DNA of 64,000 nucleotides from Stomoxys calcitrans (lineage: Eukaryota > Arthropoda > Insecta > Diptera > Muscidae). The stretch lies in NCBI RefSeq assembly GCF_963082655.1, contig NC_081554.1, positions 123,211,953-123,275,952 on the forward strand. The letters are read 5' to 3'. The number at the start of each line of letters is the position of its first letter. The first letter of the stretch is position 1. A model generated the notes under the pieces. That model searched no databases. It had not been told where the DNA came from and saw nothing but the letters and a program-made list of their open reading frames with translations. A program made the position numbers and the translations under genes. This document shows, piece by piece, positions 1 through 9,380 of the stretch.

Positions 1-309
1 TCAATACGTTTATAAATTAATTTGTTTATAATACTCTATACAGACCATGTCCCCTATAATAAAGAAAGGCTCATAATGTAAACGATAATTTTTCTTATAT
101 TTTTCGAAGCACGGGATACTAAAATGTATGAAATTTTAAGCAATATATTTATTGTTTTGTACACAATCTAATCCAATGAAATGGAATGGTTTTTATTCAT
201 GTGAAAAATATAAATTATTTATTTTTGTTAAAACAGAAAAAATTGCTTCAAAATGGCAAACACCAATTAATTGGTTTATGGAATTTTTTTAGTTGAATTT
301 TTAAGCTTA
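1..309. other. AT-rich sequence, nothing recognised
   Basis: I see no coding frame, RNA gene or repeat arm here. It is plain AT-rich fly-type intergenic DNA. Confidence 0.5.
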
Positions 310-1345
310 TCATACATTTAAATTGATAATCAATAATAATAATTCCTTTATAGGACCGATTTCAGCATTTTTTTTTTTAACTGAATGTACAAATTTCTTA
401 ATTGAACCTAGTTTTTTAATTTTTTCTGGGTGATATTATATTATAACCTTAAATGGAGAAAAGCTTATTCTATTAATTTGTGTTGATCGTTGTTAATATA
501 CTGAAGGCAAAATCAGCTAAAAGTTTTTTGCAACATTTTGTTCGCTCCACACAAAAAAAGTAAAAATCTCTGTTTAAAGACCGATACTATATTCGGTTTT
601 CGTGTTGAAACCCCATATAAAAAAAACAAACGGAAAAATTTGCCGAAATGTATTCGTTTCGTCATAACTTGTTTTTTCATCTAGGGAAAATTAACATTTC
701 GGGAGAGCACACCGTAGTCGCTGTGCAACAAGTCATCTTCTTACACAAGATAAACGCGATCGCCAAACTTCTAATTGCAACTGGGTGTTTGTTAGTATTA
801 GTAATGTGGCTCACATGTATTTACTCTGGTTGGAAGAAATGAAGTGTTTGTGGATACATAAATAAGAAAGTATTTTTTTAATATAAGTAATTATACTCGA
901 TAGAAAAATAAATATTTCTTTCACAACATGCAACTCAATAAATCTGTTCGAAATTCCCTAAATCGTTCTTTCGGTGGTTTGAAAGGTTTGCCATTTACAT
1001 ATAAAAAATCATATGGCGCCAACCAATTTATCAGCTGCTTACGTACATGTTTACATACAAATGTGAGTGTATGGCCCGCACTCAAATTCATATATGTTGT
1101 CTTTTTGGGCGCCATGAAATTTAAATTTCCCCTAGATGAAAAAACAAGTTATGGCGAAATTAACATGGCGAAATTAACACTTTTATATTTTCTGCTCATT
1201 TTTTCTTTTGGAGTTTCACCGCGAAATCCGAATATATTACCAACCTTTAATTAAGAAATTTATGCACTCAGTTAAAATTTTTGCTGAAATCGGTCCTATA
1301 AAGAAATTTGCATTATTAGTAAACGATTTTTCAATTTGTAATAAT
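310..1345. repeat. Outer inverted-repeat pair (310-415 / 1250-1345)
   Basis: Sequence at about 350-415 (TTTATAGGACCGATTTCAGC, then a T run and AACTGAAT) returns as its reverse complement at about 1248-1305 (GCTGAAATCGGTCCTATAAA). The similarity continues outward to about 310 and 1345. The right arm directly abuts the right end of the inner foldback element. About 160 bp of unique sequence separates the left arm from that element. This is probably an older foldback repeat into or beside which the inner element moved. Confidence 0.5.
575..1253. mobile_element. Foldback/MITE-like element family F1, copy 1
   Basis: The left end (GACCGATACTATATTCGGTT) and the right end, reverse-complemented (TTGGTAATATATTCGGATTT), form long imperfect terminal inverted repeats. 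The pairing continues inward through the motif ATAACTTGTTTTTTCATCTAGGG on both arms. There is no transposase frame. The same family returns at 3570-3795 plus 29311-29885 (one copy split by gypsy element B) and as a single arm at 30438-30675. Here the central ATTTATCAGCTGCTTACG block lies in the opposite orientation to that in copy 2. Confidence 0.65.
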
Positions 1346-1799
1346 GAAAATCTGAATAATTCAATTAAAGCGGTTATCAACTCAATTTGGAAATCTATGA
1401 TTCTTTCAAAAAAATATTTAACTGACTTAATTAAATCAATATATTTAAGCTTTCATATTATACACACGCGATTGCACTAGCTTCTACAAATCATTGAAAA
1501 TTTTCACATCTTCCATCGATTGGAGCCGATTCTATTTGCCTGTTTTAAAGTTTTTGGGAAGTGGGAGCAATTAACATGCCTGATTAGAGTCTGTCATTAG
1601 AGTTACTGGCAAGTTTTGCAAGCAAAAACAGCATTGTATTGCAAACTTGTGCATTATTAAAAACTAACAAAAAATACACTTCCTGCTGTTAACCGATTGA
1701 AAGCTATTGCTACTTTAATTATACGCAAACAAACAACAGATGTTGCCCTATTCATCCACGTGTGAGTTTTACGTGAATAGCCAGTGAACCAAACGTTCA
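1346..1799. other. Intergenic, nothing recognised
   Basis: AT-rich sequence without a convincing coding frame or recognised repeat. Confidence 0.4.
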
Positions 1800-2275
1800 T
1801 AATTCGGTAAGAACTCTGTACAAAGTCGGAACATTTATCCGAATTCAAATCCGCAGTCTGTCCGAATTCTTAACGAAAAATGTATGGAATGGTTGACATC
1901 GCTTCGGAACGGAATGTCGGAGGAAAATCTGATGTTTTTAACAGAATTTTGAACCAAAATTATGGGAAATTCGGAACGGAATTTGTAGTTTTCGTTAAGA
2001 CTTCTGAAAGAATTTTAATAGAACCCGAGTCTGTTTTCCAACTAATCGTATCGACTTCTGACCAAATTCTGAATTTAAGTTTTATGGAATTCGGATGTAC
2101 TTTCCGACTTGTCTTTACGAATTCTTATCAAATTTTAAAAGAATTCTAATGTTTTTTTCGACTCCTCGTTTCGATTTCTGACCGAATTCTGGAATAATAT
2201 TTTGCAGAATTCGGATATTCTTTGCGACATTTTTTATCGAATCCTGAGCGAATTCTTATAGGATGCGAATGTATT
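1800..2275. repeat. Degenerate GAATTC-rich tandem repeat
   Basis: The phrase TTCTGACCGAATTCTG and variants (CCGAATTC, GGAATTCGGA) recur at roughly 80-100 bp spacing, giving imperfect tandem units. The units diverge strongly, so this looks like an old array. The open frames here simply follow the repeat. Confidence 0.5.
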
Positions 2276-2872
2276 TCTTGTATTTTTCTGTTTTTTTTAG
2301 TTTACATACACAAATTTCTTAAAAAAATTAATTAAATCTTATCTCTAAAATTTGTTTTTTTAATTGGAAGCAGATTTTAAACAGTTAAGAAAAGGCTTGC
2401 GGCGCGCTCATATAACTTAATCTAAATCTGATCAAATTTAAATTTTTTAACCTTTTAAGGTATTGAAGGAAACCCTCTTACTAGATATTGTTATTATCGG
2501 ACCAAAATTGTGGTTACTGCACTCATTAAATCGAATAAAAAATATATATTGGAGGTATATACAAATCTCAACTTATTTCGTTGAAGATGTTGAAAAGATT
2601 GCGCCAAAAAGATTTTGTCCTTGGGTCACAAAGTGATATATGCAAAATTTGATGACAATCGGACAAAAAGTCGATCGGTACACTTAACACTGGGCGTAGC
2701 ACTTTTCCTTGTTAGTGTTGCGTTGTATTACATTTGGGGTGAGGTTAACATCCAATATAATAAATTTTTATATTTAAATTAAGTTTAGAGTGATCTTTTA
2801 TCATATGAAATTGAAGCTTCACTGTGACCTTATTCATCTCATTGCATGGCGAAACAATTGAAGGTGGTCTCA
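2276..2872. other. Intergenic, nothing recognised
   Basis: AT-rich sequence. I found no gene, RNA or repeat I could support. Confidence 0.4.
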
Positions 2873-3119
2873 TTTGTACAAAAACCACAAATGATATGAT
2901 GCAATCCGCCATCTTGTCATCAAGCTGATCGCCGTTTTGCAGCACACACAAAGAAATTTGTGTGCGTGTGTGTATACGTGTGCGCACATGAGTAGAAAAC
3001 ATGCGAGATAGAAGATAACACAACAAAGAGAATGAAAACAAAAATCTGGCATCTTAATACCGTCAAACCTAACCTGCTGTTAACAGCTGTTCGCGTAAAA
3101 TCACCTTTTTAAATCCGCC
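2873..3119. repeat. Interspersed repeat family F3, copy 1
   Basis: A block running from TTTGTACAAAAACCAC through a GTGTGT-rich stretch and GCTGTTAACAGCTGTTCGCG to AAATCCGCCT. It recurs inverted at about 31666-31875 and again in direct orientation at about 32985-33858, where it is interrupted by another small element. It has no coding capacity and is probably a short non-autonomous DNA element. Confidence 0.55.
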
Positions 3120-3569
3120 TTGATTTCATTGCAACAAATGTATACGGGTAAATGAGTATGTGTAAATAAATTGAAAAAAATGTTAAATCTATCAAAATTC
3201 CTACCAGACCCCAGCACTTCTGGCACATGGATTTCGATTCTATACATCTGTACGTCGTACAGGGAAATGTGTAATGACTAATTAAACGGTGAATATTATT
3301 CATGTTTTATTAAGCATTAACAAGATTCACTAATAGAAGGTTGGTCACTTGCGAAAACATAAAGTGGATAGGCTCCATGAATATCATTAAGGATGTCAAA
3401 TCTCCCCATTGAAAAATTCATCAAATATGAGAAAACATAACCAAAGAATGAATGTAAAAAGAGAACAAGTTAACATTCTCAATGCCAAGTACAGCCAAAA
3501 ATTAAAAAAAAAAATGTATATCTGTGTTTCATGTGAATATATATGTTTCAGTGAATCCTGAAACATTAA
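3120..3569. other. Intergenic, nothing recognised
   Basis: AT-rich sequence with no supported feature. Confidence 0.4.
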
Positions 3570-3795
3570 CAAGTAAAGGTTGGTACTATAGTCGGTTTTC
3601 GCGGTGAAACTCCATATAAACAATGAGAGGAAAATATTAATGAAAAGTGTTCATTTTGCTATAACTTGTTTTTCATCTACGGAAAATTTACATTTCACGA
3701 CGCCCAAAAAGAGCACAACCACTGTCGCTGCGCTACAAGTCGTTTTCTTACGTAAAATAAACGCGATCGCCAAACTTCTAATTTTACCTAAGTGT
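3570..3795. mobile_element. F1 foldback copy 2, left part (cut by gypsy element B)
   Basis: It starts at a GGTACTATAGTCGGTTTTCG end like that of F1 copy 1 and matches that copy through AAACGCGATCGCCAAACTTC. It stops exactly at the 5' LTR of element B. The missing continuation (GTGTTTGTTAGTGTTAGTG) is found at 29311, just after B's 3' LTR. In copy 1 the same join is continuous at about 785-800. Confidence 0.75.
3792..3795. repeat. Target-site duplication of element B (GTGT)
   Basis: GTGT directly before the TGTTGCAGG start of B's 5' LTR matches GTGT at 29311-29314, directly after the ACATAACA end of its 3' LTR. A 4-bp duplication is usual for Ty3/gypsy integration. Confidence 0.8.
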
Positions 3796-4387
3796 TGTTG
3801 CAGGCCATCCTAAGACGAACAGTCAGTAGCGAGGCCACGATAGCTATAAGGGGGTGGGGGGTGCTATGGTAATTAACATGTTAGAATTGTTATGGCCAAA
3901 GCACGCCACCACCGATGTATAAACTAGGACGGCGATCCAAATAGGGAGATATTCCTAGATGGATGAGCACATTGTGTTTTCTTTTAAAATTAAATATATA
4001 TTTTCTTATGTGCTCTCCGGCGTGCTTCTGGTTGATGTTGTGAGGTGGTGGTGGCGTGCGAGTGAATGTGGAAATGCATGAAGTTGGCTGCAAGTGTCAC
4101 CAGATTGTCAGAGGAGCTTAGAGTTAATGGATGACGTGGGGTAAGTCGCACTGGTGTAGAGCGACGAATTGTCCGACAAATCTGTTGTCCGTTAATTTGA
4201 AGGTTGAATGGCCAGGGTTGATACTGAAGAAACATTCACCATAACAAAATACCGGCCCTGACATTGAAGAAAGAGTGACAGAGAAAGGTTGTGTATTTTT
4301 TGGAGAAAAGAAAATGCGGCCAAAAGAAAGTTACAAGGAAAATGGTTGATCGTGGAAAATTGGCATTTGGCGGGAGGAAAATGGGCC

Positions 4388-4394
4388 TATATAA
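4388..4394 (+). promoter_or_regulatory. Putative TATA box of element B's LTR promoter
   Basis: TATATAA in a GC-richer setting (GGGCC before, GGTGGGGCC after) inside U3. It is repeated at 27784-27790 in the 3' LTR. A start about 30 bp downstream would leave AATAAA at 4503-4508 close behind for RNA 3'-end formation. The position is inferred from sequence only. Confidence 0.5.
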
Positions 4395-4622
4395 GCTGGT
4401 GGGGCCAAAAAGAAGCCATTTAGCAAAGAGAAGTCGTGGGAAGAAGTAAAGTGATCGTTTTGCCCGGTTAATTAAAATACCTTTGTTTGTGTGGTCCAGT
4501 TGAATAAAAAGGCAGTTAAATCAAATTAATTTTATTTTTTTTTTGTGTATTGTGTGATAAGATTTGAATGTGAGTGAACTGTAGTTTCTAAAAATGTGTA
4601 GTAGATTTGAGATTTTGTCATT

Positions 4623-4626
4623 TCTT
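4623..4626. repeat. Target-site duplication of element A (TCTT), left copy
   Basis: TCTT lies directly before the TGTCGCG start of A's 5' LTR and again at 18615-18618 after its 3' LTR. The uninterrupted site in B's 3' LTR (CATTTCTTTTGCTG, around 28013-28026) contains TCTT once. Confidence 0.85.
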
Positions 4627-6625
4627 TGTCGCGTGCGCCTTAATGTCGCTCGAAGCGCCATCTAGCGGACATTTGACGAACGTTGTCAGCTGCTTAGCAT
4701 AAACCACGACCCCTGACTGATTGACAGTAGGACAGTTGGTGTGGTGTTGTCATTTGGCCCATCAGAGGAAGTTCTGGCTGGGAAGAGCGCCATGATGGAC
4801 AAAATGACAACATAGGCCACTAGCCTGGGAAGAAAAATCTTTCTTTTCGATTTTAAACGTGCAGCAAACCGGAGGTGAGCCTGGCAGCCGAAACAAAAGT
4901 GAGGAATTGAAACGAGGAAAGTGAAGTGCAGTCAAGTGCAGTTTTGGTGTTGTTGTTTTTGGTTAATGCTCTTGGTTATTAAATACCAAATAAGCAAAAG
5001 GGAAAATATATTTGGATGATCTCAAACAGAAAAACTATGAATTGAATATATTAAGATCCCAAGTAAAACAAATAGTTTAATAAAAAAAAAAAAAAAAAAA
5101 AAAATATATATAAAAAATCCGAGTCGAACTGTTTCTATTTCTTTATTGAAAAAAAAAAAAGAAAACCAAAGAACTTTCAAAAACTAATCAACAAGAAAGA
5201 GGAAAACCAGATTATCTTTAAAACTAAACTACCAACTATTGAATTAGAAATTGCATTAAAAGCTACGCTTAAAAACCAACTTAATAGCTAATCTTTCAAA
5301 GCAAAAGAAACTGAATAAAAAGCTGTTATTATTAAAACAAAAAAAAAAGGAACTACATTACGAACTAATTATAAACTAAAATCAATTGGAAAAAAAAAGA
5401 CGATTAAAACAACCGCTCAGCTTGCTCACCACCGGCTCATCCTTTCTGCACCATCGTGGGACTTCCAGAACAAGGCACTCACATTCAGCAGTGTCCCCAG
5501 GTGATAGCTTACCTAGACTTACTCCTATACTCCACACATTGACGGACGGACGAATAAATTATCTAAAAATAGAAGAGAATAAATTAGTTTTGTTAGGTAG
5601 GCATTTTTATTATATTTGGTTTATACTTATCTTTTAAAAGACCAAGTCTAGCTTTGGTTGGTCTAGTTCCATACCCCATAGATAGAGCTCTTTCTAGCCA
5701 GGTAGGGAGTTTCCGTAGGGATGTTTGTCCCAGCCAAATCAACCCGACTGCCATCCTTTCAGGCGTGAGATAATGGCCTAATGAAAAGAAAATTATAAAG
5801 AGAAAACTAATTTAAAAACCCTTTTATTTTTGTTTAATAATACTAATACTTACACAATACTATTACAAGATTTGGACGGACATAGACGGACGGACAGCAC
5901 GTAAGCTTCCAGCGGGGGCAGACCCATGTTCGGCGGCAGGAGCCCTGAAAGAAGAAGAGGAAGCGATGAGAGGCCATTAAATCCGATTAAATCTAGCCAT
6001 GTACCCATAAATATTAGTATATGTATCAGTTTCTTTTACATTGTTTTTTTTTAAGCTAAAGTCTATTGAATTGCAGTAACGTCGTGACTAGTTTTACCCT
6101 TTTAATCAATGTTTAAAGAAGGTGAATTTTTGAACTTTGATGAGGCCATTATGGATTGCTTTAGGAAATAAAACCAACTTGAAATGTTTATAACGTTCTT
6201 GAAAAAACATGATGTCTTTTACTAAGATCGTGTAGATCTTAAGGAGGGGATAGGAGGGGGATAGTAAGATGAAGAGGTAGGTACGGGGCAACAGGTTTCC
6301 TTTGTTGCTATGGTGGAGCTCCTGCTCCAGAGGGAGGGCTATTCCTCGTCGGAACACCAGACGAGAAGGCATTCCGGCAGGTAGGTGTGGTGCTTCCTTT
6401 TTATCATTAGACATATTAGTTAGTTTAGTTGCTGTTTCTCTTTCGGGCCAGACATCCCCTTTACTTTTCTAGACTGGCATGTAAAACTTTTTGTTCCTGT
6501 GTTTGATTCGCTTGCGCAAAGAACCACCCCATCCGGCGAGCACTAGCCGCGCATACGCCATCATGCCAGCAAGCGACAAGCGGTCATCGAGAATATTAAA
6601 TCCATTATTGAACCAGGATAGGACA
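4627..6625 (+). mobile_element. Element A 5' LTR
   Basis: 1999 bp, matching 16617-18614. It begins TGTCGCG and ends GGACA. It contains long A runs (about 5070-5105 and 5145-5160), GACGGACGGAC motifs, and AATAAA at about 5553 and 5578 that could serve 3'-end formation. Short open frames on both strands inside it are identical in both LTRs and look incidental. Confidence 0.9.
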
Positions 6626-6628
6626 AAA

Positions 6629-6646
6629 TGGCGCCCAACGTGGGGC
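6629..6646 (+). other. Primer-binding site of element A, tRNA-Lys type
   Basis: TGGCGCCCAACGTGGGGC starts three bases after the LTR end. TGGCGCC is the complement of a tRNA-Lys 3' end, the primer type used by Drosophila gypsy. Confidence 0.85.
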
Positions 6647-7784
6647 CCGAAAAAGAAACATAGGTTTAGTTTAGTAGTACGATTTAGATTTTAGGTCACG
6701 TAGGGTTAATCTCAAGAGTCCTCTGCGTTTGCCAATACTCTAAATCGTGCCTTAGAAAGACAAACGAATTCGCATTTAGTCTAGGACCCAACCGGAAGTC
6801 GTTAGACAGATTAGGATTGGTAGCCATAGGTTAGACTAGAGTTAAGGTTTGTTATAATTGCAATAGTTTGAATTAATTAGAAATGGTAAGTGTTTGCTAG
6901 GAAGTTTTTCTTGTGATGGATTAGGAGTTTCCGGTCCCGGCAGGATTTCAAATAAATTAGTCCGCGAAGCCGTCAACCTTCCTGGGGTTTGAGCAGAAGG
7001 CTCCTGGTAAACACATCTTATTGTGAGTCTGCCCTAATTTATGGTCTTAGTTTAGTTAGTAATATACTAGGGGACTAATAGCTTTAATTTAGGGTTAGTC
7101 TACAATACCAGCCATTAGAGTAAGTAACAATAGACCGAAAGTACCTCACCGGAGTCTGACTGGAGGGGTCATTGTGCTCCTAGCCATCGGGCTCAGACCA
7201 AACTAATGTTCACCAGGCATCTCTCCGGTCAAAGTCTGCGTGAGGTATTCCTTTTTCCATTAGAGTTCATCCGAAGCACCCACAAACCTGTAAGGAAGCA
7301 ATAACACGTTCAATAAGGCTGATAATTGTCAATTTTATTGGAATATATATACCCTACTCTTCATCTTACCCACCCCTGAAAAACCTATCCCCAACATCTT
7401 AAGCATTTCAAGTACTTTTCGTTTCGCAGTCTAGTTTTTGTTTTTGGATTGAAGTTTTTAATTTTCTTTACCTAAGCTTTTGTAGCCTTTTACTATTTAG
7501 GTTAATAATTTGAATTTTGATGTTGAATTTTTGTTCAGGCTTCAGAGAGATTTAGGCTACAGTCTTAGGACAATTTAGTTTTAGGTTGAGGTATTAATCG
7601 ACGTTTAGGTTATTATTATTGTTTTTTCTTATATATATTTTGGGTTTGAATTTTTATTTTTTGAATTTGCGTTTTTTTAGCCCTGATCTTTTTATTGAAA
7701 TTGTGTGCAACATATTTTATAGTGAGTGTGTGCGTTGGCTGACGAGTTAGTATTTCTTTTTGGTTATTAATTGATTATAGAGGA
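6647..7784 (+). other. Element A 5' untranslated leader
   Basis: About 1.1 kb between the primer site and gag. I found no sizeable frame on the coding strand. It presumably carries packaging signals, but none can be pinned down by eye. Confidence 0.6.
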
Positions 7785-9380
7785 ATGGTATTAACCAGAA
7801 AGGGAAGCAGGCTACAGCCAGACATGAATGACAACATTCCGATTTCCGCATCAGGACCAGACACTCGTCCGATGGCGGAGAACACTGCTGTGACCGCTGC
7901 GACCACAAATCCTACCAACGCAGTTGTGGATACCGCGACGACATCGTCACCCGCACCGCATGTATTGAGTGATGTGTCCGTGAGTTCGGATGCGTTAAAC
8001 AACACGATAGTTTCGCCAGAATTCGCTAGCCAGACCGCCCAAGACATACGGCGAGATTTTCGGCGAGATGACATGGGATTCCAAAGGGCCTCAGGACATG
8101 GCAGTGAGCTAAACGAGATGGCGGCATCCGTTGGTTTGATGCAGGCGCAATTGATGAGGAGCGTGGAAGAAATTAAGCAATTAAGAAATGAGTTGAGCCA
8201 GCAGATTTCGAGTGTGAGGCAAAGTGGTCAACCTGTGGTCACTCAGCAGCCGCCTCCAAGCATGGCTATACCCGCTCACCGGGCCAGGACAGAGAACCAA
8301 TTTTTGCTACCACCGCCAGGTTTTCGCCAACCCAGAGAAAGTAATCAATTGCCGAATCGCCCAGTTACACAACCACCATTGGCAGGCTCAAGGGTAAATC
8401 CACCACCGTTGTCTGCTCCAGGAGCAGGGTTTAGACCCCCACCGAACTATGATGCTACACATGAGCGCTATGCATTCCAGCCAGCCGAAGCTCCTTACTG
8501 GCAGTCTCCACAGAGCATGCCATATCCCCCAGTACCATCTCCAGGTCCGAGATATGACGTGAAAAAGTGGGGAGTCCGTTTTGATGGTAGCGACCAGATA
8601 ATGGATGCAGAGGATTTCATTTTTCGCCTAGAGTCCATGAGGCAGGATTACGGGTATCCGTATGAAGAGCTGCTCAGGGACTTCCCACAGCTACTCGAGG
8701 GCAGTGCGCTGGACTGGTACTGGCAACAGCGGCGGATCGCTCCCTTCAATCACTGGGGACATCTGAGAGAAGCGTTTTTAGCCCAGTTTCGACGCTTCCA
8801 GAATGAGTTCCAGATACAAAAAAGGATTATGGACAGACGTCAATTACCAAACGAGCCATTCGAGGAATTTTTCAATGAAATTATTAAAATGAGGAACCAA
8901 CAACGAGTGCCTTATAATGAGTGCGACCTAGTGGAAATCATGAAGGGAAATTTGAAATCGTCCCTAGCTGCTTTGATTTTCCCAATACGAATACACGGTT
9001 TGAACCATTTCCGCCAAGAGGTAAAGCGAGCCGAGGCGATGATTGCAGGACAAAGGCAGGCTTACCAGCAAAGGCCCTACCAGCCGCCAAGAGTCCATGA
9101 GCTGCATTACGAAGAAGCTTTCGTCGAGCCTAGGAACGAAACGGTCGGTGTAGAAGTAGACGCGCTGAGGGATACAACTAAATACACTTGCTGGAATTGC
9201 CGGAAGAGTGGTCACAGCTACGTCGAGTGTCCGATGCCCATAGGCCGAGTTTTTTGTTTTCGCTGCGGTAAAGAGGGAGTAGTAACACCAAAGTGTCCTA
9301 AGTGTCAGGGAAACTGGCCACGGAGCGCGCCTCGTACTGCGGAAGCGCGTTCCACACAGACGGAACCCCCACAGCAGTGA
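7785..9380 (+). CDS. gag: Element A Gag polyprotein (531 codons)
   Basis: Gag binds and packages the retrotransposon RNA into cytoplasmic particles. The first Met gives a Thr/Ala-rich N-terminus, a probable coiled coil (about residues 105-144), a Pro/Gln-rich linker (150-255) and a Retrotrans_gag-type capsid region (about 257-425, with motifs FIFRLESMR and ALDWYWQQR). Then follow two Cys motifs. The first is a canonical CCHC knuckle (C469, C472, H477, C482). The second lacks the His pattern and reads C491-x2-C494-x9-C504-x2-C507. The frame ends at TGA 9378-9380 and overlaps pol. A slippery heptamer at 9308-9314 sits just after the last Cys. The frame is intact. Translation is from the genomic transcript starting in the 5' LTR. 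Confidence 0.9.
   Translation: MVLTRKGSRLQPDMNDNIPISASGPDTRPMAENTAVTAATTNPTNAVVDTATTSSPAPHVLSDVSVSSDALNNTIVSPEFASQTAQDIRRDFRRDDMGFQRASGHGSELNEMAASVGLMQAQLMRSVEEIKQLRNELSQQISSVRQSGQPVVTQQPPPSMAIPAHRARTENQFLLPPPGFRQPRESNQLPNRPVTQPPLAGSRVNPPPLSAPGAGFRPPPNYDATHERYAFQPAEAPYWQSPQSMPYPPVPSPGPRYDVKKWGVRFDGSDQIMDAEDFIFRLESMRQDYGYPYEELLRDFPQLLEGSALDWYWQQRRIAPFNHWGHLREAFLAQFRRFQNEFQIQKRIMDRRQLPNEPFEEFFNEIIKMRNQQRVPYNECDLVEIMKGNLKSSLAALIFPIRIHGLNHFRQEVKRAEAMIAGQRQAYQQRPYQPPRVHELHYEEAFVEPRNETVGVEVDALRDTTKYTCWNCRKSGHSYVECPMPIGRVFCFRCGKEGVVTPKCPKCQGNWPRSAPRTAEARSTQTEPPQQ

Larger units (their letters stand above)
3796..4626 (+). mobile_element. Element B 5' LTR, left part
   Basis: It matches 27192-28024 of the 3' LTR almost base for base (for example one G/A change in the GGCGGGAGG run). 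It stops where element A entered, after TCTT at 4623-4626. It holds the presumed U3 with a TATA-type box and a potential AATAAA at 4503-4508. Confidence 0.85.

Noticed and set aside
5386..5637. Small ORF present at 5386 and again at 17375
   Set aside because: It is duplicated only because both positions are the same site in the two LTRs of element A; it starts in a poly-A tract and has no recognisable content.
6106..6414. 102-codon minus-strand ORF, repeated at 18095
   Set aside because: Again an LTR duplicate; composition and position suggest chance openness.
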